DNA of 39,892 nucleotides from Leptofilum sp050292445. Lineage in GTDB: Bacteria; Chloroflexota; Anaerolineae; Promineifilales; Promineifilaceae. A program made the position numbers and the translations under genes. Positions 32,645 through 39,892 of this stretch are shown here, one piece after another. Below the pieces are notes generated by a model, which worked only from the letters and a program-made list of their open reading frames with translations, did not search any database and had not been told where the DNA came from. The stretch spans positions 1-39,892 of the forward strand of contig JBNKLQ010000013.1 of NCBI GenBank assembly GCA_050292445.1, in the 5' to 3' direction. Each line of letters opens with the position of its first letter. Position 1 is the stretch's first letter.

Positions 32645-32680
32645 GATGAGATGGGGGAACGGCCGTTTCCCCATCTCATC
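32645..32680. repeat. 36-base near-perfect hairpin centred on ACGGCCGT
   Basis: Eighteen-base arms (GATGAGATGG… and its complement) with one mismatched pair surround CGGCCG. The hairpin lies 15 bases after the SBP 2 stop and 55 bases before the permease start. There is no U-tract, so it more likely stabilises the SBP message or attenuates readthrough than acts as a full terminator. Confidence 0.85.
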
Positions 32681-32735
32681 TCTCGCAGTGCAGCACATAA
32701 TCCAATAGCAAAGCTCCCCAGTAAACGAGGGTCTT

Positions 32736-33683
32736 ATGAGCGAAACCAGAACCATCTCCAGCGTAAACCAATTGCAGCAAACCAGTTTAGAGAAGAGAAA
32801 GGCACAGTGGAACAAAGCGCTGCTCATATTCTTTTTCCTCCTGCCCGGGTTTATTCTGCTGGTCGCCTTTTTAGTCATTCCCATTGGACAGGCAGCGTAC
32901 TACAGTCTCTACAATTGGAATGGATTAGGGCCGCTGGATGACTTTGTCGGCTGGGATAATTATCTCCGGGCATTTGGCCAGAATGTCTTTCGCGGAGCTA
33001 TCCAACACTCGCTGCTTATCATGGTCATGTCTTTGCTGATTCAGCTGCCGCTCGCTATGACCTTAGCCATCATTCTTGTTCGTGGCGAACTGCGTTTTCA
33101 AAAATTCTTCAGAACTTTATTTTTTCTCCCCTACGTTTTTTCCGAAATTATTGCTGCTTACATCTGGCTCTATGTTTACAATCCTCGGGGTGGCTTGCTT
33201 AATGAATTCTTGAGCCTCTTTAACCCGGAAATAGCTGGCACTGCCTGGCTGGCCAATCTGGACACAGTGCTGGTGGCTATCTTTTTTGTGCTAACCTGGA
33301 AGTTTTTTGGCTTCCACATGCTGCTTTACATGGCTGGCCTGCAAAACATATCCCAAGAAGTAGAAGATTCGGCCAGGGTGAGTGGCGCAAATGAATGGCA
33401 GGTGCTCCGTTTTGTCACCCTGCCCATGATGCGCAGCACCATTTCACTGTCCGTTTTTCTTTCTATTTTAGGCTCATTTCAGCAATTTATCGTCGTTTGG
33501 ATTCTAACCGAAGGCGGTCCTGCTTATCGCAGCGAGCTGATTGTGACGTATTTGTATAAGTTTGGTATTCAGCGCATGCAGCTGGGCTTTGGCAGCTCAT
33601 TGGCTATCATCCTATTTTTGATGACCTTGGTTTTCTCCATCGGTTACCAACGCACCGTTTTGCGGCAAACCTTGGCGGAGTAG
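32736..33683 (+). CDS. ABC sugar transporter 2: MalF/UgpA-type permease
   Basis: 315 residues with six hydrophobic segments and the EAA loop EDSARVSGANEWQVLRFVTLPMMRS. The start follows GAGGG. The N-terminus has about 25 polar residues before helix 1 (LLIFFFLLPGFILLVAFLVIP). It lies behind the second SBP and in front of its partner permease, separated from it by a short inverted repeat. Confidence 0.94.
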   Translation: MSETRTISSVNQLQQTSLEKRKAQWNKALLIFFFLLPGFILLVAFLVIPIGQAAYYSLYNWNGLGPLDDFVGWDNYLRAFGQNVFRGAIQHSLLIMVMSLLIQLPLAMTLAIILVRGELRFQKFFRTLFFLPYVFSEIIAAYIWLYVYNPRGGLLNEFLSLFNPEIAGTAWLANLDTVLVAIFFVLTWKFFGFHMLLYMAGLQNISQEVEDSARVSGANEWQVLRFVTLPMMRSTISLSVFLSILGSFQQFIVVWILTEGGPAYRSELIVTYLYKFGIQRMQLGFGSSLAIILFLMTLVFSIGYQRTVLRQTLAE

Positions 33684-33722
33684 TGTTTTGCTCTAAAACC
33701 TGTCGATTTACAGAGCAAAACA
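33684..33722. repeat. Hairpin between the two permeases of transporter 2
   Basis: TGTTTTGCTCT (33684-33694) pairs perfectly with AGAGCAAAACA (33712-33722) around a 17-base loop that includes AAAACCTGTC, part of the AAACCTGACAGGTTT family. It starts directly after the permease stop codon. Confidence 0.75.
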
Positions 33723-33787
33723 GTTAAACAGTTGCCTCAACATCATTACTCGTGAAGGAGTTATGGGTAACTGCAAAAGGAGCAATT

Positions 33788-34627
33788 ATGGCACTGGCAT
33801 CCAAAGGCTCAATACGCAGAATGTTCATGTACCTATTTGTCATCGTCATGGCTATTTTGATGATGGCACCGGTTGTTACTGTCATTTTGGGCAGCATTCG
33901 TACCACTGGTCAATTTTTGTCTAATCCCATTGGGTTGCCGCAAACGGGCATTCAGTGGGAGAATTACACCAGCATATTAACCAATGGAGATTTTTGGCGC
34001 TCACTCAGAAACAGCCTCATCATCACCATCACAACAACACTGTTGGTGGTGTTGATTGCCAGTCCACTGGCCTTCATATTTTCCCGAGTCAAGTTTAGAG
34101 GAAGAAATATTTTCTTTAATATCCTCTCAATTGGGTTGCTTTTTCCACTGGTAGTGGCCATTTTGCCCGTTTTTCTACAGGTGCGTAACCTGGAACTGAT
34201 CAACAGCTTTTGGGGCGTTATTTTGCCGTTGACGACGTTCACCATACCGGGCAGCACCGTCATTTTGATCGGCTTTTTCCGCGCAATTCCTTCTGAATTG
34301 GAAGATGCTTCGTACATTGATGGCTGCACAACATTTGGCTTTTTCAGGCATATTTTGTTCCCATTGGCCAGGCCAGCCGTGGCCGCCATTGCCACGCTTG
34401 CTATTGTTGCGGCCTGGAACGAATACTTTTTGGCATTGGTTGTTTTGGGAGATGCGAGTAAATGGCCGCTCACCTTGGGCATTATGCAGTTTCAGGGGCA
34501 ATTTGGCACTGACTGGGCCAAAGTAATGGCGTACGTGACGCTGCTTATTATCCCGGCCGTGCTGTTTTACCTGGCAGCAGAGAAATATATTGTGACCGGT
34601 TTGACCGGCGGTGAATTAAAAGGATGA
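33788..34627 (+). CDS. ABC sugar transporter 2: MalG/UgpE-type permease
   Basis: 279 residues from the ATG at 33788, chosen because AAAAGGAG lies just before it; an upstream GTG at 33752 has no comparable site. Six hydrophobic segments, periplasmic VILGSIRTTGQFLSNPIGLP and EAA loop EDASYIDGCTTFGFFRHILFPLARP. No ATPase gene accompanies it, as for transporter 1. Confidence 0.93.
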   Translation: MALASKGSIRRMFMYLFVIVMAILMMAPVVTVILGSIRTTGQFLSNPIGLPQTGIQWENYTSILTNGDFWRSLRNSLIITITTTLLVVLIASPLAFIFSRVKFRGRNIFFNILSIGLLFPLVVAILPVFLQVRNLELINSFWGVILPLTTFTIPGSTVILIGFFRAIPSELEDASYIDGCTTFGFFRHILFPLARPAVAAIATLAIVAAWNEYFLALVVLGDASKWPLTLGIMQFQGQFGTDWAKVMAYVTLLIIPAVLFYLAAEKYIVTGLTGGELKG

Positions 34628-34661
34628 TCTACCTATCACGCGTAGACAAAAAGAAATAATT

Positions 34662-37046
34662 ATGCAAAAAACATCTCGAACTGTATCTACGATCTATCGT
34701 GATCCGGCACAACCGATTGACGGCCGTATCGCCGACCTCCTCAACCAAATGACCCTGGAAGAAAAAGTTGCTCAGCTTGGGAGCAGCTGGGTCTACCAAC
34801 TGCTTACCAACATGCAGCTTGATCCAGCCAAAGCAGCCAAGATTATGTCTTTAGGCATTGGCCAGATTACCCGGGTAGGTGGAGCCAGCAGCCTGGCACC
34901 AGCCGAAGCAGCAGCCGTCGCCAACAAGATCCAGCGGTACCTGGTGGAAGAAACGCGGCTGGGTATTCCCGCCATTGTGCATGAGGAATGTTGCAGTGGC
35001 TACATGACGCGCGATGCGACTTGTTTTCCGCAAATCATTGGCGTGGCCAGCACCTGGGAACCGGAGTTGGTGGAGGCGATGGCCGCCGTAGTGCGCACGC
35101 AGATGCGGGCTGCCGGAGCCCAGCAGGGATTGTCGCCAGTGTTGGACGTGACGCGCGATCCACGCTGGGGCCGGGTGGAAGAAACGTTTGGTGAGGACCC
35201 GTACCTGGTGGCACAGATGGGCGTGCATTTTGTGCGCGGCCTGCAAGGAGACAACTGGCAGGAAGGGGTGGTGGCCACAGCCAAACATTTTGTGGGCTAC
35301 GGCATGTCTGAAGGGGGCATGAACTGGGCACCGGTGCATATTCCCCCGCGCGAGCTGCGTGAGGTATTTTTGCTGCCGTTTGAAACGGCCGTTAAACAAG
35401 CCAATCTTCAATCCGTCATGAACGCCTATCACGAACTGGATGGCGTGCCTTGCACCGCGTCTAAAGAATTACTCACCGACACGCTGCGGAAGGATTGGGG
35501 CTTTGACGGTATTGTTGTGTCTGACTATTTTGCCGTGCAGGAGATTGAACGGACGCACCATTTGAGCAGCAGCAAGGCAGAGTCGGCCCACCTGGCATTA
35601 ACAGCAGGCATTGATGTGGAGTTGCCCCACACCGATTGTTATGGCGATCCGTTGATAACGGCCGTTCGCGCTGGCCAGATCGATGAAACATTGATAGACC
35701 AAAGCGTTGCCCGCTTGCTGCGCACCAAGTTTATGCTGGGTCTGTTTGAAAATCCTTATGTGGATGAGACCAAGACAACGGCCGTTTTCGACACACCCGA
35801 GCAGCGCCAACTGGCCCGCACCATTGCCCAAAAATCAATGGTGCTGCTCAAAAATGAAAACGAGCTGCTGCCGCTGGACAAAAACATTGGTTCGATTGCC
35901 GTGATTGGCCCGCAAGCCAATACCGTACGGCATCTGTTGGGCGACTACGCCTACCCCTGCCACATCGAATCGCTGCATGAAATGAGCCAAACAACCCACA
36001 ATATTTTTAACATCCCTATACCGGGCAGCGTGGAGCTGGTTGACAATTTTGTACCGATTCGTCCCATTTTGGCGGCGATTCAGGAGAAGGTGTCGGCAGG
36101 AACGGCCGTTACCTATGCCCAAGGCTGCGAGGTTACCGGGGAAGACCGCTCAGGTTTTGCCGAGGCAGTAGCAGCGGCCGAAAAATCGGACGTGGCGCTG
36201 CTGTTTGTGGGTGGCAAATCGGGCCTGACAAACGACTGCACCTGCGGCGAAGCGCGCGATCGCGCCGAAATTAACCTAACCGGCGTGCAAGAAGAATTGG
36301 TGCAGGCTGTGGCTGCGACTGGTAAGCCCGTGGTGGTGGTTTTAGTGAACGGCCGTCCGCTCAGCATCAACTGGATTGCCCAGAACATCCCGGCCATTTT
36401 GGAAGCGTGGCTACCCGGTGAAGAGGGAGCCGAAGCCGTTGCCGACGTTTTATTTGGTGACGTGAATCCTGGCGGCAAGCTCCCCATAACCTTTCCCCGC
36501 GACGTGGGGCAAATTCCGATTTATTACAACCATAAAGTATCTGGCGGGCGGTCGCACTGGAAAGGCGATTATGTCAATCTGAGCAACAAGCCACTCTGGC
36601 CATTTGGCTTTGGCTTGAGCTATACTTCTTTTGATCTGGACAATTTACAGGTTGATAAAACACAGGTGGCGGCTAATGAGACGATTCAAATTAGCTGCAC
36701 CCTCACAAATTGCGGTTCTCGCGATGGCGAGGAAGTCGTCCAGCTTTACATAAATGACCCCGTTGCCTCAGTCACACGACGTGTGAAAGAGCTGAAAGGG
36801 TTTAAGCGAGTGGCTCTGACAGCAGGCGAAACAAAACAAGTAACATTTTCACTGCCGCTCAGTGCCCTCGGTTTTTACAATCAAGCGCTGTGCAAAGTGG
36901 TGGAGCCCGGCGAAATCCAGTTCATGATTGGCACTTCGTCTGAAGAAATTCATTTGCACGGCCGTTTCCAAATTATTGGCGAAACAACCGATGTCAGCCA
37001 AAGCCGCGCTTTTTTTAGCGAGGCGACTGTCACCAAACAAGCCTAA
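34662..37046 (+). CDS. GH3 beta-glycosidase (beta-xylosidase/beta-glucosidase)
   Basis: 794 residues with the three-domain GH3 plan. The (alpha/beta)8 domain has LGIPAIVHEECCSGY, LSPVLDVTRDPRWGRVEETFGEDPYLV, ATAKHFVGYG and the nucleophile Asp288 in DGIVVSDYFAVQEI. The alpha/beta sandwich domain starts near KSMVLLKNENELLPL. A fibronectin type III-like domain ends the protein (DGEEVVQLYINDPVASVTRRVKELKGFKRVAL). No signal peptide. Asp-Tyr after the nucleophile (SDY) rather than SDW is often seen in beta-xylosidases; given the xylose genes that follow, beta-xylosidase is the best guess. It has six ACGGCCGT copies, the most of any gene here. Confidence 0.93.
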   Translation: MQKTSRTVSTIYRDPAQPIDGRIADLLNQMTLEEKVAQLGSSWVYQLLTNMQLDPAKAAKIMSLGIGQITRVGGASSLAPAEAAAVANKIQRYLVEETRLGIPAIVHEECCSGYMTRDATCFPQIIGVASTWEPELVEAMAAVVRTQMRAAGAQQGLSPVLDVTRDPRWGRVEETFGEDPYLVAQMGVHFVRGLQGDNWQEGVVATAKHFVGYGMSEGGMNWAPVHIPPRELREVFLLPFETAVKQANLQSVMNAYHELDGVPCTASKELLTDTLRKDWGFDGIVVSDYFAVQEIERTHHLSSSKAESAHLALTAGIDVELPHTDCYGDPLITAVRAGQIDETLIDQSVARLLRTKFMLGLFENPYVDETKTTAVFDTPEQRQLARTIAQKSMVLLKNENELLPLDKNIGSIAVIGPQANTVRHLLGDYAYPCHIESLHEMSQTTHNIFNIPIPGSVELVDNFVPIRPILAAIQEKVSAGTAVTYAQGCEVTGEDRSGFAEAVAAAEKSDVALLFVGGKSGLTNDCTCGEARDRAEINLTGVQEELVQAVAATGKPVVVVLVNGRPLSINWIAQNIPAILEAWLPGEEGAEAVADVLFGDVNPGGKLPITFPRDVGQIPIYYNHKVSGGRSHWKGDYVNLSNKPLWPFGFGLSYTSFDLDNLQVDKTQVAANETIQISCTLTNCGSRDGEEVVQLYINDPVASVTRRVKELKGFKRVALTAGETKQVTFSLPLSALGFYNQALCKVVEPGEIQFMIGTSSEEIHLHGRFQIIGETTDVSQSRAFFSEATVTKQA

Positions 37047-37066
37047 ACATTGCAGGAGTAAAACCA

Positions 37067-38227
37067 ATGTACGAACCACAAGCAGAAAACAAGTTCACCT
37101 TCGGTCTGTGGACCGTGGGCAATGTGGGCCGCGACCCCTTTGGCGAGCCGGTCCGCGCCACCAAATCACCCGTCGAACTCGTTCACCTACTCGCAGAAGT
37201 CGGTGCCTGGGGTGTCAATTTTCATGACAATGACCTGGTGCCTATCGACGCCACCGCCGCTGAACGCGACAAAATCGTAGCTGACTTTAAGCAGGCGCTG
37301 GCCGATACGGGCCTGGTTGTGCCCATGGCCACAACCAACCTGTTTACAGACCCCGCTTTCCGCGATGGGGCCTTCACCAGCAATGATCGCAACGTGCGGG
37401 CATATGCGCTGCAAAAGACGATGAATGCCATCGACCTGGGTGTAGAGTTGGGGGCCAAGATTTACGTCTTTTGGGGTGGCCGCGAAGGCACAGAGACAGA
37501 TGCAGGGAAGGACCCGATTACGGCCGTTAAACGCAGCCGAGAAGCGATGAACTATTTGTGTGAATATGTCATCGATCAAGGGTACGATCTGAAGTTTGCC
37601 CTGGAAGCCAAACCGAACGAACCACGCGGCGATATCTACAATGCTACCACCGGCAACATGCTGGCCTTCATCGAAACGTTGGACCATCCAGAGATGGTGG
37701 GCGTGAATCCAGAGGTGGCCCATGAGCACATGGCGGGGTTGAACTTTACCCATCATGTTGCCCAGGCGATGGAAGCTGGGAAGCTGTTCCACATTGATTT
37801 GAACGATCAGGCATTTGGTCGTTATGATCAAGATTTTCGTTTTGGCGCAGTCAATTTGAAATCGGCCTTTTTCCTGGTGAAACTGCTAGAAGACAATGGG
37901 TATGATAGCTGCCGTCATTTTGATGCCCACGCCTACCGCACCAGCGATTACGAAGACGTGAAAGCGTTTGCCCGTGGCTGTATGCGTACCTATCTCATCC
38001 TGAAGGAAAAAGCAGCAAAGTTCAATGCTGATGCTGAGATTCAAGCCTTGCTGGCAGAAATCAACGCCGACGGCGGCGAGATGACGCCGTTTATGGGACA
38101 GTACAGTGCTGAAAAAGCAGCCCAGCTGCGTGCCCATGCGTTTGACCGTGCCGCACTTGGTCGTCGCGGCCAACCATACGAACGGCTGGATCAGTTGGTT
38201 GTGGAGCTACTGCTGGGCGTTCGTTAA
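37067..38227 (+). CDS. xylA: Xylose isomerase (class I, short form)
   Basis: 386 residues, the size of Streptomyces/Thermus-type class I enzymes. Catalytic His53 and Asp56 are in NFHDNDLVPI. Metal ligands lie in FALEAKPNEPRGD (Glu), VGVNPEVAHEHMAGLNFTHH, HIDLNDQAFGRYDQDFRFG (Asp pair) and HFDAHAYRT (Asp). It interconverts D-xylose and D-xylulose in the cytoplasm. AGGAG precedes the ATG. It follows GH3 after 20 bases and abuts the APH-like kinase gene directly (stop then ATG). Confidence 0.97.
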   Translation: MYEPQAENKFTFGLWTVGNVGRDPFGEPVRATKSPVELVHLLAEVGAWGVNFHDNDLVPIDATAAERDKIVADFKQALADTGLVVPMATTNLFTDPAFRDGAFTSNDRNVRAYALQKTMNAIDLGVELGAKIYVFWGGREGTETDAGKDPITAVKRSREAMNYLCEYVIDQGYDLKFALEAKPNEPRGDIYNATTGNMLAFIETLDHPEMVGVNPEVAHEHMAGLNFTHHVAQAMEAGKLFHIDLNDQAFGRYDQDFRFGAVNLKSAFFLVKLLEDNGYDSCRHFDAHAYRTSDYEDVKAFARGCMRTYLILKEKAAKFNADAEIQALLAEINADGGEMTPFMGQYSAEKAAQLRAHAFDRAALGRRGQPYERLDQLVVELLLGVR

Positions 38228-39214
38228 ATGATCGCCTTCACGCCTGTGCCTCGCGCCGCCGAGGATTTTCAGCAAACCATTTCTGCTGAGCAAATTTTTG
38301 CCATTGGTCGTCGCGCGTTTGGTAATCAGACGCAGATCGTGGGGGCGCGTGAATTGGGTGCGGGCATGTTTAACAGCACCTATTTGTTGCAGCTTCATGA
38401 TGGGCAGCAGACGGTACTACGCGTGTCACCCCGACCGGAGGCCGCCGTTTTTACGCATGAGCTTCGCCTGCTGCAGCGGGAACAGGGTCTGGAATCGGCT
38501 TTAACGGCCGTTTGCCCTTTAGCCCCCCAAACTTTGTATGTTGATTTCAGTCAGGAACTGCTGGATCGGGATTGGGTTATCCAGACGTTTATGGCGGGTG
38601 AGCTGTGGGATGAGGTGCAGGGCGCGTTATCAGATACGGATACGGCCGTTCTCTGGCAGCAGCTGGCTGAGATAGCCAAACAAATCCACGCGGCACCTGG
38701 CCCTCACTTTGGGTTCCCCGACAACAATCCTGGGTTTAGTCAATGGCAGTCGGCCTTGGCCCACATCACCGAAATCATGCGGGGCGATTTAGCCAAGATG
38801 GCGCTAGATCGCCCCGACACACAAACCTATGCCGACTGTCTGGTTGCCGGGCAGTCGCTGTTGGATACCGTGACGGTTCCCCGTCTGGTACACGGCGATC
38901 TATGGCCCAAAAATGTGCTCATTGATCGCAGCCAGTCGCCGCCGCAAATTGTGGGCCTGCTGGATGCTGAGCGGGGCATCTGGGGCGATCCATTGGCAGA
39001 GTGGATTTTTTATTACTATGAAGTGCCGGATGCGTTTTGGGATAGTTACGGCCGTCTCCCCACTGATCCCGCCACCCAATTTCGCCAACTAGCTTATCAC
39101 GGCTTGTACACAATTCAACTGCTTTTGGAAGCCACCCGTTTTGGCTGGCAGCTAGAACCATTTTGGCAAACATTGGCAGACTTAAACCGGAAGATGGAGA
39201 AAATAGTGTCATGA
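38228..39214 (+). CDS. APH-fold small-molecule kinase of unknown substrate
   Basis: 328 residues. The aminoglycoside phosphotransferase/choline kinase fold is shown by ELGAGMFNSTYLLQLHDGQQTVLRV (nucleotide loop, though the usual Lys in strand 3 reads as Arg, LRV), WVIQTFMAGELW (hinge), VPRLVHGDLWPKNVLID (catalytic Asp) and IVGLLDAERGIWGDPLAEW (Mg-binding Asp). It starts right at the xylose isomerase stop and its own stop overlaps the xylulokinase start (ATGA), so the three are translationally coupled. That position implies a sugar or sugar-derivative substrate rather than an antibiotic; this is inference. Confidence 0.88.
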   Translation: MIAFTPVPRAAEDFQQTISAEQIFAIGRRAFGNQTQIVGARELGAGMFNSTYLLQLHDGQQTVLRVSPRPEAAVFTHELRLLQREQGLESALTAVCPLAPQTLYVDFSQELLDRDWVIQTFMAGELWDEVQGALSDTDTAVLWQQLAEIAKQIHAAPGPHFGFPDNNPGFSQWQSALAHITEIMRGDLAKMALDRPDTQTYADCLVAGQSLLDTVTVPRLVHGDLWPKNVLIDRSQSPPQIVGLLDAERGIWGDPLAEWIFYYYEVPDAFWDSYGRLPTDPATQFRQLAYHGLYTIQLLLEATRFGWQLEPFWQTLADLNRKMEKIVS

Positions 39215-39892
39215 CCTATTTCATTGGCATTGACAGTTCAACAACGGCCACAAAAGCCCTGCTGCTGGCCGAGACAGGTGAAGTCGTCGGCGTGGCCTCG
39301 TCCACCTACGATTACGAAACGCCCAAACCATTGTGGAGTGAACAGCGGCCCGAATTGTGGTGGACGGCGACGACAGCCAGCATCCGACAGCTGCTGGTGG
39401 AGACAGGTATTGCGCCCACGGCCGTTTCTTGTATTGGCCTCACCGGGCAAATGCATGGGTTGGTGCTGCTAGACAAAAACGGCGATGTGCTGCGCCCTGC
39501 CCTGCTGTGGAACGACCAGCGCACCGGGGCCGAATGCGACGAAATGCGGGCCATCCTCGGCAAGTGGCATTTAATTGACATAACCGGTAATGATGCCCTG
39601 ACTGGCTTTACCGCGCCCAAAATTTTATGGGTGCAAAAAAATGAGCCGGACGTTTACGCTAAAGCCAAACAGATTTTGCTGCCCAAAGATTACGTCCGTT
39701 TCAAGCTGACCGGCCGCTACGCCATAGATAAAGCGGGCGGCGCGGGGACGCAGTTGTTTGATGTGCGCCGGCGGGATTGGTCGGCGGAACTGCTGGAAAC
39801 GCTGGAGATTGATCCCGCCTGGCTGCCACCAACGTTTGAGGGCACGGCCGTTACCGGAACGCTTTCCTCCGCTGCAGCCGAAGCAACCGGAC
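39211..39892 (+). CDS. xylB: Xylulokinase, N-terminal part (runs off the window)
   Basis: 227 residues are visible, open to the last base. The FGGY-kinase N-terminal domain reads YFIGIDSSTTATKALLL (phosphate-binding loop), PELWWTATTASIRQLL, SCIGLTGQMHGLVLLD, LLWNDQRTGAECDEM and LPKDYVRFKLTGRYAIDKAGGAGT, all in the order of xylulokinase. MHG and the LLWND motif bind the sugar. It phosphorylates D-xylulose to xylulose 5-phosphate. The ATG overlaps the previous stop by four bases. Confidence 0.95.
   Translation, partial: MTYFIGIDSSTTATKALLLAETGEVVGVASSTYDYETPKPLWSEQRPELWWTATTASIRQLLVETGIAPTAVSCIGLTGQMHGLVLLDKNGDVLRPALLWNDQRTGAECDEMRAILGKWHLIDITGNDALTGFTAPKILWVQKNEPDVYAKAKQILLPKDYVRFKLTGRYAIDKAGGAGTQLFDVRRRDWSAELLETLEIDPAWLPPTFEGTAVTGTLSSAAAEATG

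Larger units (their letters stand above)
374..39851. repeat. Highly iterated palindrome ACGGCCGT, about 53 copies across the window
   Basis: Copies start at 374, 570, 687, 790, 2112, 2691, 4085, 6148, 7561, 9256, 10144, 10220, 10683, 11112, 11897, 12066, 12477, 13333, 14944, 15757, 16808, 17064, 17934, 18651, 18684, 19202, 19376, 20956, 21122, 21339, 21991, 23265, 26716, 27665, 27874, 29526, 29661, 30792, 31340, 32659, 34720, 35385, 35658, 35778, 36102, 36349, 36958, 37520, 38504, 38642, 39048, 39418 and 39844 (hand count; a few may be missed). About 0.6 would be expected by chance. Forty-seven fall in genes, about 29 of them read as Thr-Ala-Val. None lies in the IS630 or IS110 elements. It is analogous to, but different from, the cyanobacterial HIP1 octamer GCGATCGC. 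Confidence 0.92.

Overview
The window (about 53% GC by eye, densely coded on both strands) looks like a chromosomal segment of an uncultured-type Chloroflexota, probably Anaerolineae-like. The reasons are the lipoprotein solute-binding proteins with Asp/Glu/Thr-rich linkers, the many ATPase-less sugar ABC transporters, the MFS/Fsr-like and CcmD-like genes, and the abundant dispersed palindromes. This taxonomic placement is inference; there is no rRNA or tRNA gene.

Layout. 3-4177: the tail of a polytopic glycosyltransferase-type membrane protein, an unrecognised GT-A-like protein, and a translationally coupled methyltransferase/GT4 glycosyltransferase pair. 4171-9644: a membrane histidine kinase, a single-domain response regulator and a large soluble GAF/PAS histidine kinase. 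9662-13258: an alkyltransferase-like DNA repair protein, a beta-lactamase-fold remnant, an aldo/keto reductase, a methyltransferase and a four-helix membrane 'putative sensor' protein. 13457-14690: an intact IS630-type element whose transposase needs a -1 frameshift at an A8 run. 14790-19511: a small membrane protein, an Fsr-like MFS transporter, cob(I)alamin adenosyltransferase, a CcmD-like miniprotein (51 aa), two tandem paralogous lipoproteins and a fructosamine-kinase-like protein. 19589-20812: an IS110-group element with a readable bridge RNA. 20833-39892: a large xylose/xylo-oligosaccharide locus.

The sugar locus has two modules, each with a LacI-type regulator and its own SBP-permease-permease transporter. 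Module 1 is GH43 (divergent), LacI-1, ABC transporter 1 and a YicI-like GH31 alpha-xylosidase. Module 2 is LacI-2, ABC transporter 2, GH3, xylose isomerase, an APH-fold kinase of unknown substrate and xylulokinase (cut by the window end). Together they would import xylose-containing oligosaccharides, hydrolyse alpha- and beta-xylosidic bonds in the cytoplasm and send xylose to xylulose 5-phosphate. Neither transporter has a local ATPase gene. Good LacI-type operators lie in front of LacI-1, LacI-2 and the second SBP.

Three things stand out. (1) The octamer ACGGCCGT occurs about 53 times (less than one expected), mostly inside genes as Thr-Ala-Val, x-Gly-Arg or Arg-Pro codons. It is a HIP1-like highly iterated palindrome and is absent from both insertion sequences. 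(2) The IS110 element sits inside a GC-rich hairpin repeat. Its upstream non-coding RNA folds into three stem-loops and carries a 7-nt guide exactly complementary to the right target flank and a 9-nt guide identical to the element's own right end plus CT core. (3) A kinase of the aminoglycoside-phosphotransferase fold is embedded between xylA and xylB.
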